Assembly (NCBI GenBank): GCA_934438075.1
Contig: CAKSBF010000006.1
Coordinates: 1-64,000 of the forward strand
Length of the DNA stretch: 64,000 nt
From: an uncultured Clostridia bacterium
Lineage (GTDB): Bacteria > Bacillota > Clostridia > UBA1381 > UBA9506
Direction: 5' to 3'
Shown here: in pieces, positions 16,696 to 24,729 of the stretch
How the letters are laid out: the number at the start of each line of letters is the position of its first letter
Numbering within the stretch: the first letter of the stretch is position 1
Made by a program: the position numbers and the translations under genes
The notes under the pieces: model-generated
Databases searched by the model: none
Told to the model about the DNA's origin: nothing
Seen by the model: only the letters and a program-made list of their open reading frames with translations

Positions 16696-16728
16696 GTGAA
16701 TGATACATTTTGGTGTGTGAATGATACA
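16696..16728 (-). promoter_or_regulatory. Twin direct repeats, predicted LytTR binding site
   Basis: TGTATCATTCAC occurs twice on the minus strand (plus 16696-16707 and 16717-16728) with 21-base periodicity, two helical turns. LytTR regulators of the AgrA type are known to bind two direct repeats of about 9 bp separated by 12-13 bp. The site ends ten bases upstream of the predicted -35 box of the regulator's own operon. Confidence 0.75.
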
Positions 16729-16923
16729 AAATTTATTATTTCTTATTTTTAGGCATACCATTACATTTTAAAAGCAGATAAATTAAATGTAAATACATAC
16801 AATATATACGCATTATAACACTATACATATAAAAAATGCAATCATATTGTTTTCATTAGAGATTTTTTTGATTGTCGATAGTGGTATAAATCTACTGTAT
16901 AATTATATAGAGGTGTAATTGAA

Positions 16924-17151
16924 ATGAAAAATAAAAATTTCGATGTCTGGTTGGGGATTGGCCTTAACATACTCCATTACCGCAAGGAACAGGGGATGAC
17001 GCAGATCCAGCTCGCGGAAAAATGCAATATCAGCAGAACATATATGCAGAAAATCGAGACTGCTGCTTGCTCCTGTACACTTGATACTTTGATAGAAATT
17101 GCGGAAGCTCTGAATATTCCGCTAAAAAAATTATTTGAATTTCGGGACTGA
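16924..17151 (+). CDS. Small XRE-family HTH regulator
   Basis: 75-residue protein consisting almost only of a Cro/C1-type HTH: ILHYRKEQGMTQIQLAEKC is followed by NISRTYMQKIETA, then a short conserved helix (LIEIAEALNIPLKKLFEF). Start ATG 16924 follows GAGGTG by eight bases; TATAAT at 16898-16903 could be its -10 box. It is transcribed divergently from the LytTR operon, sharing a roughly 300-base intergenic region, so it may repress or tune that operon. A hairpin terminator follows directly. Similar stand-alone proteins are common and their targets cannot be read from sequence. Confidence 0.88.
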   Translation: MKNKNFDVWLGIGLNILHYRKEQGMTQIQLAEKCNISRTYMQKIETAACSCTLDTLIEIAEALNIPLKKLFEFRD

Positions 17152-17153
17152 AA

Positions 17154-17195
17154 AATAAGAGCATTGTCATTTTGGTAAATGATAATGCTCTTATT
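17154..17195 (+). terminator. Hairpin terminator after the XRE gene
   Basis: AATAAGAGCATT and AATGCTCTTATT, extended by TCATTT with AAATGA across one mismatch, give a stem of about 18 bp right after the stop; the T-run is short. Confidence 0.65.
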
Positions 17196-17200
17196 GTATA

Positions 17201-17234
17201 AAAAAATCAGACCGACAATTTTGATGCTGGTCTG
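17201..17234 (-). terminator. Terminator of the P-type ATPase gene
   Basis: On the minus strand CAGACC pairs with GGTCTG (17234-17229 and 17213-17208), followed by A and seven T. It lies about 157 bases after the ATPase stop. Confidence 0.7.
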
Positions 17235-17390
17235 TTTGTTATGCTATTATTTAATTTTAAAATTTTGAAATTTCCCTTAACTTTTAGCAGCTTTTTATCT
17301 GTTGCTGCACGTATATACTACACCTTTAAGGTTCTGCAAATCTATTGACATACATCACTCACGCAAGCAGCCAAAATCCCTGTATCATTC

Positions 17391-19517
17391 TCACATAAAG
17401 GGGAACGGCGGCAACTGCAAAATATTTGAAAATAAAATCACTCCACCGAAAAAGCCCAAAGCTGAAGAAATGTCCAAAAATCCCCTCAGCAAATTAAAAG
17501 GCATACTTGCCTTTATCACCCCCACAAGACTAATAAAACCTACAGAAAGATACATCAAAAGCGAGATTTGTGCATTGTCAATCCCTGCATATCCGGATAT
17601 CGCAAGCAATACTGCACAACACACGAAAACCACAATTCCGTTTGGAAGCGCTGACCTAACGGCAGTTTGTAAAAAGCTGCTTTCACACTTTATGTCATTT
17701 TTTTCAAATGACATAAAGAAGGCAGGAAATGCCTCTATCACAGCATCAATCAGCGTAATCTGAATCGGCAGAAACGGAAACTTTACATTAAAGAGTAAAC
17801 AAAGAATACATAACAGCACAGAATAGATGGTTTTTATAAAAAACACACCGGCCGACTTTGTAAGATTATTTATAACCCTGCGTCCTTCGGAAATGACATC
17901 TTTTAAAACTGAAAAATCAGAATCCAAAAGCACAAGCTGTGCCGTTTGTTTTGCTGCATCGCAGCCGGCGCCCATTGCAGCAGAACAATCTGCCTGACGC
18001 ATTGCAAGCAAATCATTTACACCGTCGCCTGCCATTGCCACCTTATGGCCATTTTTCTGCATGTCCGCAATCAGCAGTTTTTTCTGTTTGGGCGTTACTC
18101 GCCCATATACCACATATTTATCGGCGATACTACCTATGGCATCATCCGAAACTTCGCTCATATCAATATATAAATCCGTATTTCTGATTCCCGCTTTTGC
18201 TGCAACAGCCGAGGCAGCATACGCATTGTCACCGGAAATGATTTTTACATCTATGCCCTGTGTATAAAAATATTTTATTGTTTCCTCTGTGCTTTTCCTG
18301 ATCTTATCAGAAATAACAATCATACCTATAATTTTAACATTTTCGGAAACAATCTCGCCGCTGCACAAACCCGCAAATATTACTCTCTTTCCCTCTGCCA
18401 TAATATCCAAAACCTCACTGGGAACTGTTTTGCATAATTTTTCAGGTGCACCGATTACAAATATTTGTCCGTTGTCAATCGCTACGGACGAGTATTTTCT
18501 TTCTGATGAAAACGGCACACACGACTCACATCCATAAGTGTCTGTGCATTTAAAATACTTTTCCAACGCAAGATAAGTCGAATTATTGTCATCCGTATAT
18601 TTTACATAAGTAGACATCAGTTTTCTAAATTCCTTATCATCAATATATGCAAATACCCTTTCAACTGCTAATCGTCCCTCTGTAAGCGTTCCCGTTTTAT
18701 CAAGACACACTACATCGCAATGCGCGAGATTTTCAAGGGAGTGTAACTTGTGTACCAATACCTGCTTCTTAGAAAGACTAATGACACCTGCCGCAAATCC
18801 TACGCTTATCAAAAGGACAAGGCCCTTCGGCAACATCCCCAAAAGTCCGGCAGAGGTCGAAACTACGGTGTCGGCAATTGGCTCGTTTCTGAAAAAAAAG
18901 CCTTGTATCAACATTAAGATTCCGAGCGGCACAATAAAGAAACTTGTAAACCTTGTAACCTTCTTCATCGCCATCAGCATCTCTGAGCCGCCCTGCTTTG
19001 TGCTCTTTACTTCATTGACGATTTTTGAAGTAAAGTTATCCTCGTTTTCACAAATAACCCTTGCACGGCATTTTCCGGATATCACACTGCTGCCGGAAAG
19101 AAGCACATCTCCAACGTGCTTTAACTCCGGTTCTGATTCTCCCGTCAACACAGATTCATTTATCTCTGCCGTGCCGGACACTATTTCGCAGTCGCAGCAG
19201 ATAACGGTTCCGCTCTCTAAACTCAGGAGATCACCTTTCTTCACTTCATCCGGTGAAACGATGACCTCCCTCTTTTCTCTGAACACCTTGACTTCCGGGA
19301 GTGACAGGAGTGTGAGCTTTTCAATCTGACGTTTCGCCTTGATCTCCTGAATAATTCCCACTGCTGTATTAATCAAAATAATAAAAATAAAAAAAATATT
19401 TTTCCATGCCCCCACCATAGCAAGGGACACTGCAATTATAAAATTTAACAAATTAAATACCGTACAGATATTATCCTTTAAAATTTGCGGTATTGTTTTC
19501 ACAATGTTGCTGTTCAT
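17391..19517 (-). CDS. P-type cation-transporting ATPase, CtpE/Exp7-like
   Basis: 708-residue membrane ATPase. Actuator motif TGESEP, phosphorylation motif CLDKTGTLTEG, hinge AGDGVND, and membrane motif MLPKGLVLLISVG in place of the heavy-metal CPC. This motif set matches the CtpE (Mycobacterium) and Exp7 (pneumococcus) group, for which calcium uptake has been proposed. ATG 19517 is eight bases after AGGAG; the GTG three codons earlier is less likely. The N-terminus starts just before the first membrane pair, so the short cytosolic N-terminal domain of relatives is missing. A promoter-like element identical to that of the nearby ECF sigma gene lies upstream, so it is probably an ECF target. 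The ion is not provable from sequence. Confidence 0.88.
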   Translation of the reverse strand: MNSNIVKTIPQILKDNICTVFNLLNFIIAVSLAMVGAWKNIFFIFIILINTAVGIIQEIKAKRQIEKLTLLSLPEVKVFREKREVIVSPDEVKKGDLLSLESGTVICCDCEIVSGTAEINESVLTGESEPELKHVGDVLLSGSSVISGKCRARVICENEDNFTSKIVNEVKSTKQGGSEMLMAMKKVTRFTSFFIVPLGILMLIQGFFFRNEPIADTVVSTSAGLLGMLPKGLVLLISVGFAAGVISLSKKQVLVHKLHSLENLAHCDVVCLDKTGTLTEGRLAVERVFAYIDDKEFRKLMSTYVKYTDDNNSTYLALEKYFKCTDTYGCESCVPFSSERKYSSVAIDNGQIFVIGAPEKLCKTVPSEVLDIMAEGKRVIFAGLCSGEIVSENVKIIGMIVISDKIRKSTEETIKYFYTQGIDVKIISGDNAYAASAVAAKAGIRNTDLYIDMSEVSDDAIGSIADKYVVYGRVTPKQKKLLIADMQKNGHKVAMAGDGVNDLLAMRQADCSAAMGAGCDAAKQTAQLVLLDSDFSVLKDVISEGRRVINNLTKSAGVFFIKTIYSVLLCILCLLFNVKFPFLPIQITLIDAVIEAFPAFFMSFEKNDIKCESSFLQTAVRSALPNGIVVFVCCAVLLAISGYAGIDNAQISLLMYLSVGFISLVGVIKASMPFNLLRGFLDISSALGFFGGVILFSNILQLPPFPFM

Positions 19518-19550
19518 AGATATCACTCCTGTGTTTTGTTTTTCAATTTA

Positions 19551-19580
19551 TTACACGTGAAAGTGAAAAAAAGGTTGGAA
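19551..19580 (-). promoter_or_regulatory. Predicted ECF sigma promoter of the P-type ATPase
   Basis: On the minus strand TTCCAACC (19580-19573), 15 bases, CGTGTAA (19557-19551). The same two boxes with the same spacing precede the ECF sigma gene. Predicted leader to ATG 19517 is about 27 bases. Confidence 0.7.
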
Positions 19581-19610
19581 AAAGCCTGCCAAAATTTTCG
19601 ACAGGCTTTT
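19580..19610 (-). terminator. Terminator of the ECF operon
   Basis: AAAAGCCTG pairs with CAGGCTTTT and a T-rich tail follows on the minus strand. It directly abuts the -35 box of the ATPase promoter, separating the two units. Confidence 0.8.
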
Positions 19611-19618
19611 AAAAATTA

Positions 19619-20536
19619 TTATTTTTTATGACCGCATCCGGGACAATAACGATCGGATGATTTTAAGAAGTGACCGCACTCTTCGCAAGTTATACCTATC
19701 TTCTTTCCGCAGAAAGTACAAAATTTATTTCCTTTTGATTGAACCGCCCCGCAAAAAGCGCACACACTACTTATATGCTTATAGATTAAATAAATAAATA
19801 CTCCTGCAAGATTAGTAAACAACGTGATAATTCCCCATATGGGTGCAGATAATTTAGATTTCCTTGCATTTTGATATACCCAAAGCGCAACAATAATCCA
19901 ATACACCATAAACAAAAGCATAATAATACTTGCCGCTATTTTTAATGACAACACGCCATACGGAACAGGCTTGGGGCTACTTATAATATATGCCTTTGTA
20001 TCGCCGTTATTTTTGCCAAGCAGACTTATCATGTACAACTCTTTGCTTTGAAAATCACTAAGATAGAAATTATCCTCATCATACTCATCATATATTTCTT
20101 TGTAATTGTCTGCAAAAATAGCAGAAAGCATAAATTCATCTTTTTTTACAAAGCGAAATATTGTGTTATAGTTCTTATTGTTTTGTAAAAATTTGCTATC
20201 TCCTATTCTTTCCAGCTCAAATGTACCATCTGAAATGAAATCTGAGTTTTTTGCCGAATACATTACATTATTTTTATTATCAAGAAGCAATATATCATAA
20301 ATATCATTCGATGAGGCAGCAAGAGCGGCTATACTTTGTTTGATTTTTGTGCGGTCACTTTCTTTTTGAATCCTTTCGCTCGCCTTTTTGTACTGAAGTG
20401 CAAAATTAATTTTATCTTTAAAGGTATACCCCACTGCGCCGGCGCAAGCCATACCGCATATAATTGCTGTTATGATATAGATAATAAAAATCTTCTTAAA
20501 ATTTCGCTTTTCAATAAATGCATTAAACTTGTTCAT
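19619..20536 (-). CDS. Membrane protein with extracytoplasmic domain and C-terminal zinc ribbons
   Basis: 305-residue protein. Residues about 15-37 form one membrane segment. An extracytoplasmic domain of about 150 residues follows (IYDILLLDNKNNVMYSAK resembles a PAS/Cache-like sensor strand), then two membrane segments around 190-250. The cytosolic tail has four CxxC pairs (CAFC, CTFC, CEEC, CPGC), that is two zinc ribbons. ATG 20536 overlaps the stop of the 88-residue gene by 14 bases. As last gene of an ECF sigma operon it may sense envelope stress and hold or release the sigma factor, but no known anti-sigma domain is visible. Function unassigned. Confidence 0.75.
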   Translation of the reverse strand: MNKFNAFIEKRNFKKIFIIYIITAIICGMACAGAVGYTFKDKINFALQYKKASERIQKESDRTKIKQSIAALAASSNDIYDILLLDNKNNVMYSAKNSDFISDGTFELERIGDSKFLQNNKNYNTIFRFVKKDEFMLSAIFADNYKEIYDEYDEDNFYLSDFQSKELYMISLLGKNNGDTKAYIISSPKPVPYGVLSLKIAASIIMLLFMVYWIIVALWVYQNARKSKLSAPIWGIITLFTNLAGVFIYLIYKHISSVCAFCGAVQSKGNKFCTFCGKKIGITCEECGHFLKSSDRYCPGCGHKK

Positions 20537-20789
20537 AACTTTCAGCCCCTTTATTCAATATCATTGGTGTTGCCATTAAAAATACCGTCCCGGCAAACAC
20601 AATTGGAATAAATATTGTAAATAAGCTTACCCCGAAAAATATCAGCGTCACAGGAATAATCAGCATTAACACCGCAATGGATATAAACACTCCCGTTAGG
20701 AGCCCTTCCCTTTTTTTCTGTTTGATCTCGGCACACTTCATGTCTATTTCAGGCTCTAATGCCCGGATTAAAATATCAACCTTTTCCAT
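20523..20789 (-). CDS. Small membrane protein of the ECF sigma operon
   Basis: 88-residue protein: an amphipathic, charged N-terminal 30 residues (LIRALEPEIDMKCAEIKQKK) followed by two hydrophobic segments (about 31-53 and 56-76) and a short tail. ATG 20789 follows an AGGAAGGAT site and lies four bases after the sigma-factor stop. The layout of cytosolic N-terminus plus membrane anchor directly behind an ECF gene is what a minimal anti-sigma factor would look like, but no ZAS or other known motif is present, so this is inference. Confidence 0.7.
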   Translation of the reverse strand: MEKVDILIRALEPEIDMKCAEIKQKKREGLLTGVFISIAVLMLIIPVTLIFFGVSLFTIFIPIVFAGTVFLMATPMILNKGAESYEQV

Positions 20790-20793
20790 AAAA

Positions 20794-21325
20794 TCAATCC
20801 TTCCTGTTGAATTTCAAAAGACCGCGAAGTTTTTTTGTTCCCTCGTGTATGCGGCTTTTAGCCGTTTTCGCCGGAACCCCGGTTATCTTTTCGATTTCTT
20901 TTAAGGTATATTCGTCTATATATTTAAGACGTATAACCTGTGCCTGGTTTGGCGGCAAACCATCAATGTATTTTGCTATTTCGTTATATTGCATATTGGT
21001 CAAAACTTTGTTTTCAATATTTTCACTGCTTTGTGCGTCAGCCTCCGAAAGCTCTGAAAATATAACTTTGTTTCGCCGCATATAATCAATAAATGTATTT
21101 TTTGCAATTGTAATAATATAGGTTGCAAAGGATGCTTTACCTTCCGGTTTGTAATCTTCAATCGCCCGTATTGCCTTTAAAAAGACATCCTGCGTCAAAT
21201 CCTCTGTAAGAACTTCGTCATGTGTCAGTTTTAAAAGGTATTTGGTCACATATGGATAAAATAAGCTCTTCAAATGCGGCGCTGTCACCATTTTGGCATC
21301 GTTTGATTATTTCCTTTTCATTCAC
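20794..21325 (-). CDS. ECF-family sigma factor with apparent +1 frameshift
   Basis: Open frame from 21291 gives sigma region 2 (LTEDLTQDVFLKAIRAI, FATYIITIAKNTFIDYMRR) and region 4 (LPPNQAQVIRLKYIDEYTLKEIEKITG), but begins mid-region with no ribosome site. A GTG at 21325, ten bases after GGAGG, opens the expected N-terminus in another frame: NEKEIIKRCQNGDSAAFEEL, matching typical ECF starts, ending in a stop after 35 codons. The two frames meet near 21258-21266 in a T-rich run; skipping one base would restore about 176 residues. So this is a one-base insertion, sequencing error, or programmed shift. An ECF-type promoter at 21359-21388 fits the GTG start and suggests autoregulation. Confidence 0.85.
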
Positions 21326-21358
21326 ATTACCGAAGCCTCCTTTCGTCCTTCTGTTATA

Positions 21359-21388
21359 TTACACGCAGAAAAACTATTTTGGTTGGAA
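21359..21388 (-). promoter_or_regulatory. Predicted ECF sigma promoter of the ECF operon
   Basis: On the minus strand TTCCAACC (21388-21381), 15 bases, CGTGTAA (21365-21359), the same as at 19551-19580. Leader to GTG 21325 is about 27 bases, also the same. The -35 box nearly touches the stop of the EamA gene. Confidence 0.7.
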
Positions 21389-21392
21389 TTTT

Positions 21393-22253
21393 TTAAACCA
21401 GCAGCAATAATGTCCCGCTGACAAGCAAAATAAGACCGCATAAAGATTTTTTTGTTAGTTTTTCTTTTAATACTATATAAGAAAAAGCAATAGTTACCAA
21501 TATGCTCAGTTTATCAATGGGAACCACAACACTTGCCAGACCGTCCTGCAAAGCCTTATAATAGCAAAGCCACGAAAGCCCTGTCGTAATACCCGACAAA
21601 ATAAGAAAAATAAAATCTTTTGTCGTTATAGTTTTTGTACCTTCCTGACTTTTTGTCACAAAAACAACAACCCAAGCCATGATTAAAACAACAAAGGTAC
21701 GAATAGCCGTTCCCAACGTTGAATTTATGTCAGAAATTCCAATTTTTCCTAATATAGAGGTCAAAGCTGCAAAAACCGCAGACAACACCGCCCATATAAG
21801 CCAATCTGACTTTTCGGACATGTTCCCATTTTTACCCTTCTTTTCAATCATCATATATGTACCCGTTCCGATAAAAACAATGCAAACGGCTTTGAGATAC
21901 GTCATTCCTTCATGCAAAAACAAAAAAGCAAGTATCATCGTTAATATTGTGCTTGATTTATCAATGGGCGCAACTTTATTTACATCACCATATTTAAGCG
22001 CTCTGAAATAACACAGCCACGAAGCTCCCGTTGCAAATCCGGACAGTACAAGAAATACGAGTGTTTTTGAGCTTATTGCCGTTATGCCATCTTGTGCACC
22101 AACAACAAAAACCATAAGCCATGCAAAAATAAAAACAACAATTGTTCTTATTGCCGTTCCTAAATTTGAATTTACATTTTTAATACCAACCTTCGATAAA
22201 ACAGCGGTTATTCCCGCAAAAAAAGCCGATAAAACTGCAAATACAAGCCACAT
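21393..22253 (-). CDS. EamA-family drug/metabolite transporter
   Basis: 286-residue inner-membrane protein with ten predicted membrane segments in two homologous EamA halves. Each half carries SNLGTAIRT or STLGTAIRT near its second helix and GASWLCYFRAL or GLSWLCYYKAL plus VAPIDK or VVPIDK in the third and fourth, clear internal duplication. ATG 22253 is about six bases after AGAGGTG. Family members export small metabolites; the closest type is the DMT permease sometimes annotated as YdcZ/EamA, and substrate is unknown. It is followed within five bases by the ECF promoter, with no terminator in between, so read-through into the sigma operon is possible. Confidence 0.9.
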   Translation of the reverse strand: MWLVFAVLSAFFAGITAVLSKVGIKNVNSNLGTAIRTIVVFIFAWLMVFVVGAQDGITAISSKTLVFLVLSGFATGASWLCYFRALKYGDVNKVAPIDKSSTILTMILAFLFLHEGMTYLKAVCIVFIGTGTYMMIEKKGKNGNMSEKSDWLIWAVLSAVFAALTSILGKIGISDINSTLGTAIRTFVVLIMAWVVVFVTKSQEGTKTITTKDFIFLILSGITTGLSWLCYYKALQDGLASVVVPIDKLSILVTIAFSYIVLKEKLTKKSLCGLILLVSGTLLLLV

Positions 22254-22545
22254 AAAAAACACCTCTTTGATTTTATTTTACCACATTCTTGTTTTTTCGT
22301 ATATCTTTTTTTGGCCTAAAATATATATTTATCCTAAATCCGGTACGCCGGATAATCTTTTCCCCGGGAAAATCTCTCATTAAACAACGTGAGTATCGCA
22401 AATGAAATTCGGTTCTATTAAAATAGAATAAACAATACTTTGAATTAAAAATTTAGCAAAAATAAGCCTCACACAAAATTAGTGTGATAGATTGCAAAAA
22501 AATATTTCCATATGTTATTGAATAAAATGAAAAATAATAATACTT
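22254..22545. other. Intergenic stretch, no gene seen
   Basis: AT-rich. It contains a palindrome TCCGG-TACG-CCGGA near 22339 and the weak terminator of the acetyltransferase at 22461-22487. No open frame with a ribosome site was found. Confidence 0.4.
22461..22487 (-). terminator. Weak terminator after the acetyltransferase gene
   Basis: TCACAC/GTGTGA stem with 7-base loop and a downstream TTATTTTT tract on the minus strand. Confidence 0.4.
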
Positions 22546-23052
22546 TCATACGTCAATCCAATACCTTTTAACAAAAACATTTTCCTCTAAATCGTATACC
22601 CTGTTTTCAAATATACCGCCATTTTTTAATATAACTCTTTCCGAAGCATAATTATCCTCATTACATACGCAAAGAACACGGCGAAAGCCCAATTGTTTTG
22701 ATAAACTTAACCCTTGTTTTAATATTTCAGTTGCCAGGCCGCAGTTTCTTTTTGCCGGACGCACAGCATAGCCGATATGTCCGCCATAGTTCAACAAAAA
22801 CTCTGTTAACTCAAACTTCAAGCTAAATACACCTATCAATTCATTATCGGCATAGCATAAATAAAAATTTTCGCGCACATAACCTTTTGGAAGGTTTGTA
22901 CCCAAATAACGATTTTTCATTCCGTTAAGCCAAACAGGAAAATTTTTATAATTACCGTACCCGATGCATGTTTCTCCCACACTCTCAAATTCATTATAAA
23001 AAGATAAAACATCAGTTTCGTGTTCTTCAGAAGGTAAAATGAAAGTAATCAT
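22546..23052 (-). CDS. GNAT-family N-acetyltransferase
   Basis: 168-residue acetyltransferase. Acetyl-CoA-binding motif A is HIGYAVRPAKRNCGLATEIL (R/Q-x-x-G-x-G/A pattern near residues 95-115). The preceding strand GVFSLKFEL and the later CNEDNYASERVILKNGG complete the fold; it resembles the YjaB/RimL-like group with an ASE-NGG signature. ATG 23052 has AAGGAG seven bases upstream; the ten-residue upstream extension lacks a site. It lies 17 bases after the cytidine deaminase stop, so the two are probably cotranscribed. Substrate unknown. Confidence 0.88.
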   Translation of the reverse strand: MITFILPSEEHETDVLSFYNEFESVGETCIGYGNYKNFPVWLNGMKNRYLGTNLPKGYVRENFYLCYADNELIGVFSLKFELTEFLLNYGGHIGYAVRPAKRNCGLATEILKQGLSLSKQLGFRRVLCVCNEDNYASERVILKNGGIFENRVYDLEENVFVKRYWIDV

Positions 23053-23069
23053 ACCTAAGCTCCTTATAA

Positions 23070-23465
23070 TTATATCCACCATTTAGGCGTAAGTTCGCCA
23101 AGAGTAACAATTTCATTTTTCTCATAATCCAGCATGATTTCTATGTTTTGATATTCATTCGGCATAAGCTGTGCCATAAGTTCGCGGCAAGCACCGCACG
23201 GCGGAATCGCCTTGCCGTCCCAATTAACCGCAACCACTTTTTTAATGCCATCTTCACCATTTGTAAGCATATTAAAAATTGCATTTCTTTCTGCGCATAT
23301 GCCAAGAGTACACGCACCGTCTACACATACTCCGACATATATGTTCCCGGACAGCGATTCTATTGCGGCTGCAACTCCGGCTGTTTCAATAAATTTGGAC
23401 ACTTTACGCGGCCTTAAAACTTTTCTTGCTGCATTGTATAGTTCACACCATGTTTTGTTAACCAT
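23070..23465 (-). CDS. Cytidine deaminase-family protein
   Basis: 131-residue zinc-dependent deaminase. The catalytic motif is CAERNAI (Cys ligand, Ala-Glu proton shuttle), with the second ligand pair in PPCGACRELM. The N-terminus has VGVCVDGA in place of the usual substrate-binding strand. Length matches tetrameric cytidine deaminases and blasticidin-S deaminase relatives, which convert (deoxy)cytidine or an analogue to the uridine form. ATG 23465 follows GGAGGAG. It is upstream of an acetyltransferase gene; together they might modify a nucleoside antibiotic, but ordinary pyrimidine salvage is the simpler reading. Confidence 0.85.
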   Translation of the reverse strand: MVNKTWCELYNAARKVLRPRKVSKFIETAGVAAAIESLSGNIYVGVCVDGACTLGICAERNAIFNMLTNGEDGIKKVVAVNWDGKAIPPCGACRELMAQLMPNEYQNIEIMLDYEKNEIVTLGELTPKWWI

Positions 23466-23526
23466 AGTCTCCTCCTATTGTAATATAGTTCATATCAGCC
23501 CTTTAGTCTTATTTTATAGTGCTTAC

Positions 23527-23560
23527 AAAAGACGACAGATAAAAATATCTGCCGTCTTTT
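23527..23560 (-). terminator. Terminator after the PfkB kinase gene
   Basis: AAAAGACG pairs with CGTCTTTT and CAGATA with TATCTG inside, giving a long stem with T-tail on the minus strand. Confidence 0.75.
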
Positions 23561-23655
23561 AATTATTCTGTTTGCCTTGGCCATTCAAAAGATTTTTTGC
23601 GAAACCTTATGAATGAGCTTATTTTACAATCGTTTTAAGATAATCCGGTCTTTAG

Positions 23656-24597
23656 CTATTTGTTTTCTTCCATAAATTTTTTAATTTCAGCATATGGCTT
23701 AATACCCGTTGAAGCGCCAACCTCTGTGATGCAATGTGCGCCAACCGCATTTCCGAGCTGAGCCGCATCCTGCATGCTCATCCCATTTGCCAGCCCATAT
23801 AAAAATCCGGAACAGAACGAGTCTCCGGCGCCGGTTGTATCAACAGGCTTAATGTTGCTGTACGAAGAAACATGAACGCCCTTGCTTTCCTTTGTCTCAC
23901 GCACATAGCAGCCATCCTTACCCGTTTTAATCGCTACATGCTTTGCCCCGCGATCAAAGAAACAGTCAGCCATTGCATCTAAATCATCACAACCTGCAAA
24001 CATGCGTGCTTCATCAACGCTGGGAATAAAATAGTCTATGTAAGGCATGCAAGGTGCTAAAACCTCCATCCAGCGTCCGGTATCATCCCACGCACTGTCG
24101 AGCACCGTAATTTTGCCCATCTCCCGGCATTTTTTCAGCATAACAGCACACTGCTCACCGTCAAACGAAGGCATCAGCATAGTTCCTGCCACAAAAACAA
24201 TATTACTTTCCCGCAACACTTCATAATCAACATCTGCTTCCGAAAATTTCGCATTTGCACCTGTGGTATGAATGAAGGAGCGTTCTCCATCTGAGTTAAT
24301 CAGCACGACCGAAGCAGAACTTCCTGTCTCATCGCTGACTTTCAAGCCGCGGTCATCAACACCATACTTTTTCAGTTCCCCCTTCATAAACGTACCAAAG
24401 CCATCATTACCGACCATACCTACAATTGCGACCTTTGCTCCCAATTTTGCCAAGTCAATCGCCGCGTTTAAGGCACAACCGCCTGTATAGAGCTTTAAAC
24501 TGTTAATTAAGCCCAACTTTCCTGCCTCAGGAATCTTATCTACAGTTTTTGCAATACAATCTGCTGTTAAAATACCTACACAAGCAATATCCAACAT
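23656..24597 (-). CDS. PfkB-family carbohydrate kinase
   Basis: 313-residue ribokinase-fold sugar kinase. The N-terminal glycine motif TGGCALNAAIDLAKLG and the C-terminal signature DTTGAGDSFCSGFLYGL (with the catalytic Asp of GAGD) are intact. ATG 24597 follows GGGGAG by about nine bases; six further upstream codons have no better site. Family members phosphorylate sugars or nucleosides such as ribose, fructose or adenosine; the closest visual match is to ribokinase/sugar-kinase types and substrate cannot be told. It is a single-gene unit with its own terminator. Confidence 0.9.
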   Translation of the reverse strand: MLDIACVGILTADCIAKTVDKIPEAGKLGLINSLKLYTGGCALNAAIDLAKLGAKVAIVGMVGNDGFGTFMKGELKKYGVDDRGLKVSDETGSSASVVLINSDGERSFIHTTGANAKFSEADVDYEVLRESNIVFVAGTMLMPSFDGEQCAVMLKKCREMGKITVLDSAWDDTGRWMEVLAPCMPYIDYFIPSVDEARMFAGCDDLDAMADCFFDRGAKHVAIKTGKDGCYVRETKESKGVHVSSYSNIKPVDTTGAGDSFCSGFLYGLANGMSMQDAAQLGNAVGAHCITEVGASTGIKPYAEIKKFMEENK

Positions 24598-24729
24598 GAA
24601 TATCCACTCCCCCACAAATAATAATCAGACTAATTATACTACAACCACATGAAACATGCAAGAAAATATTATATTCTTAACACTAAAATATAAAAAATGT
24701 TTAACCAATAAATGCAAAATTTCTGGATA

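Noticed and set aside
17351..17394. TACATCACTCAC and TGTATCATTC near the ATPase end, similar to the LytTR repeats
   Set aside because: Several mismatches, spacing of about 30 rather than 21 bases, and position at a gene end make a LytTR site unlikely.
22339..22352. Palindrome TCCGG-TACG-CCGGA
   Set aside because: Isolated short palindrome with no T-run and no partner copies.
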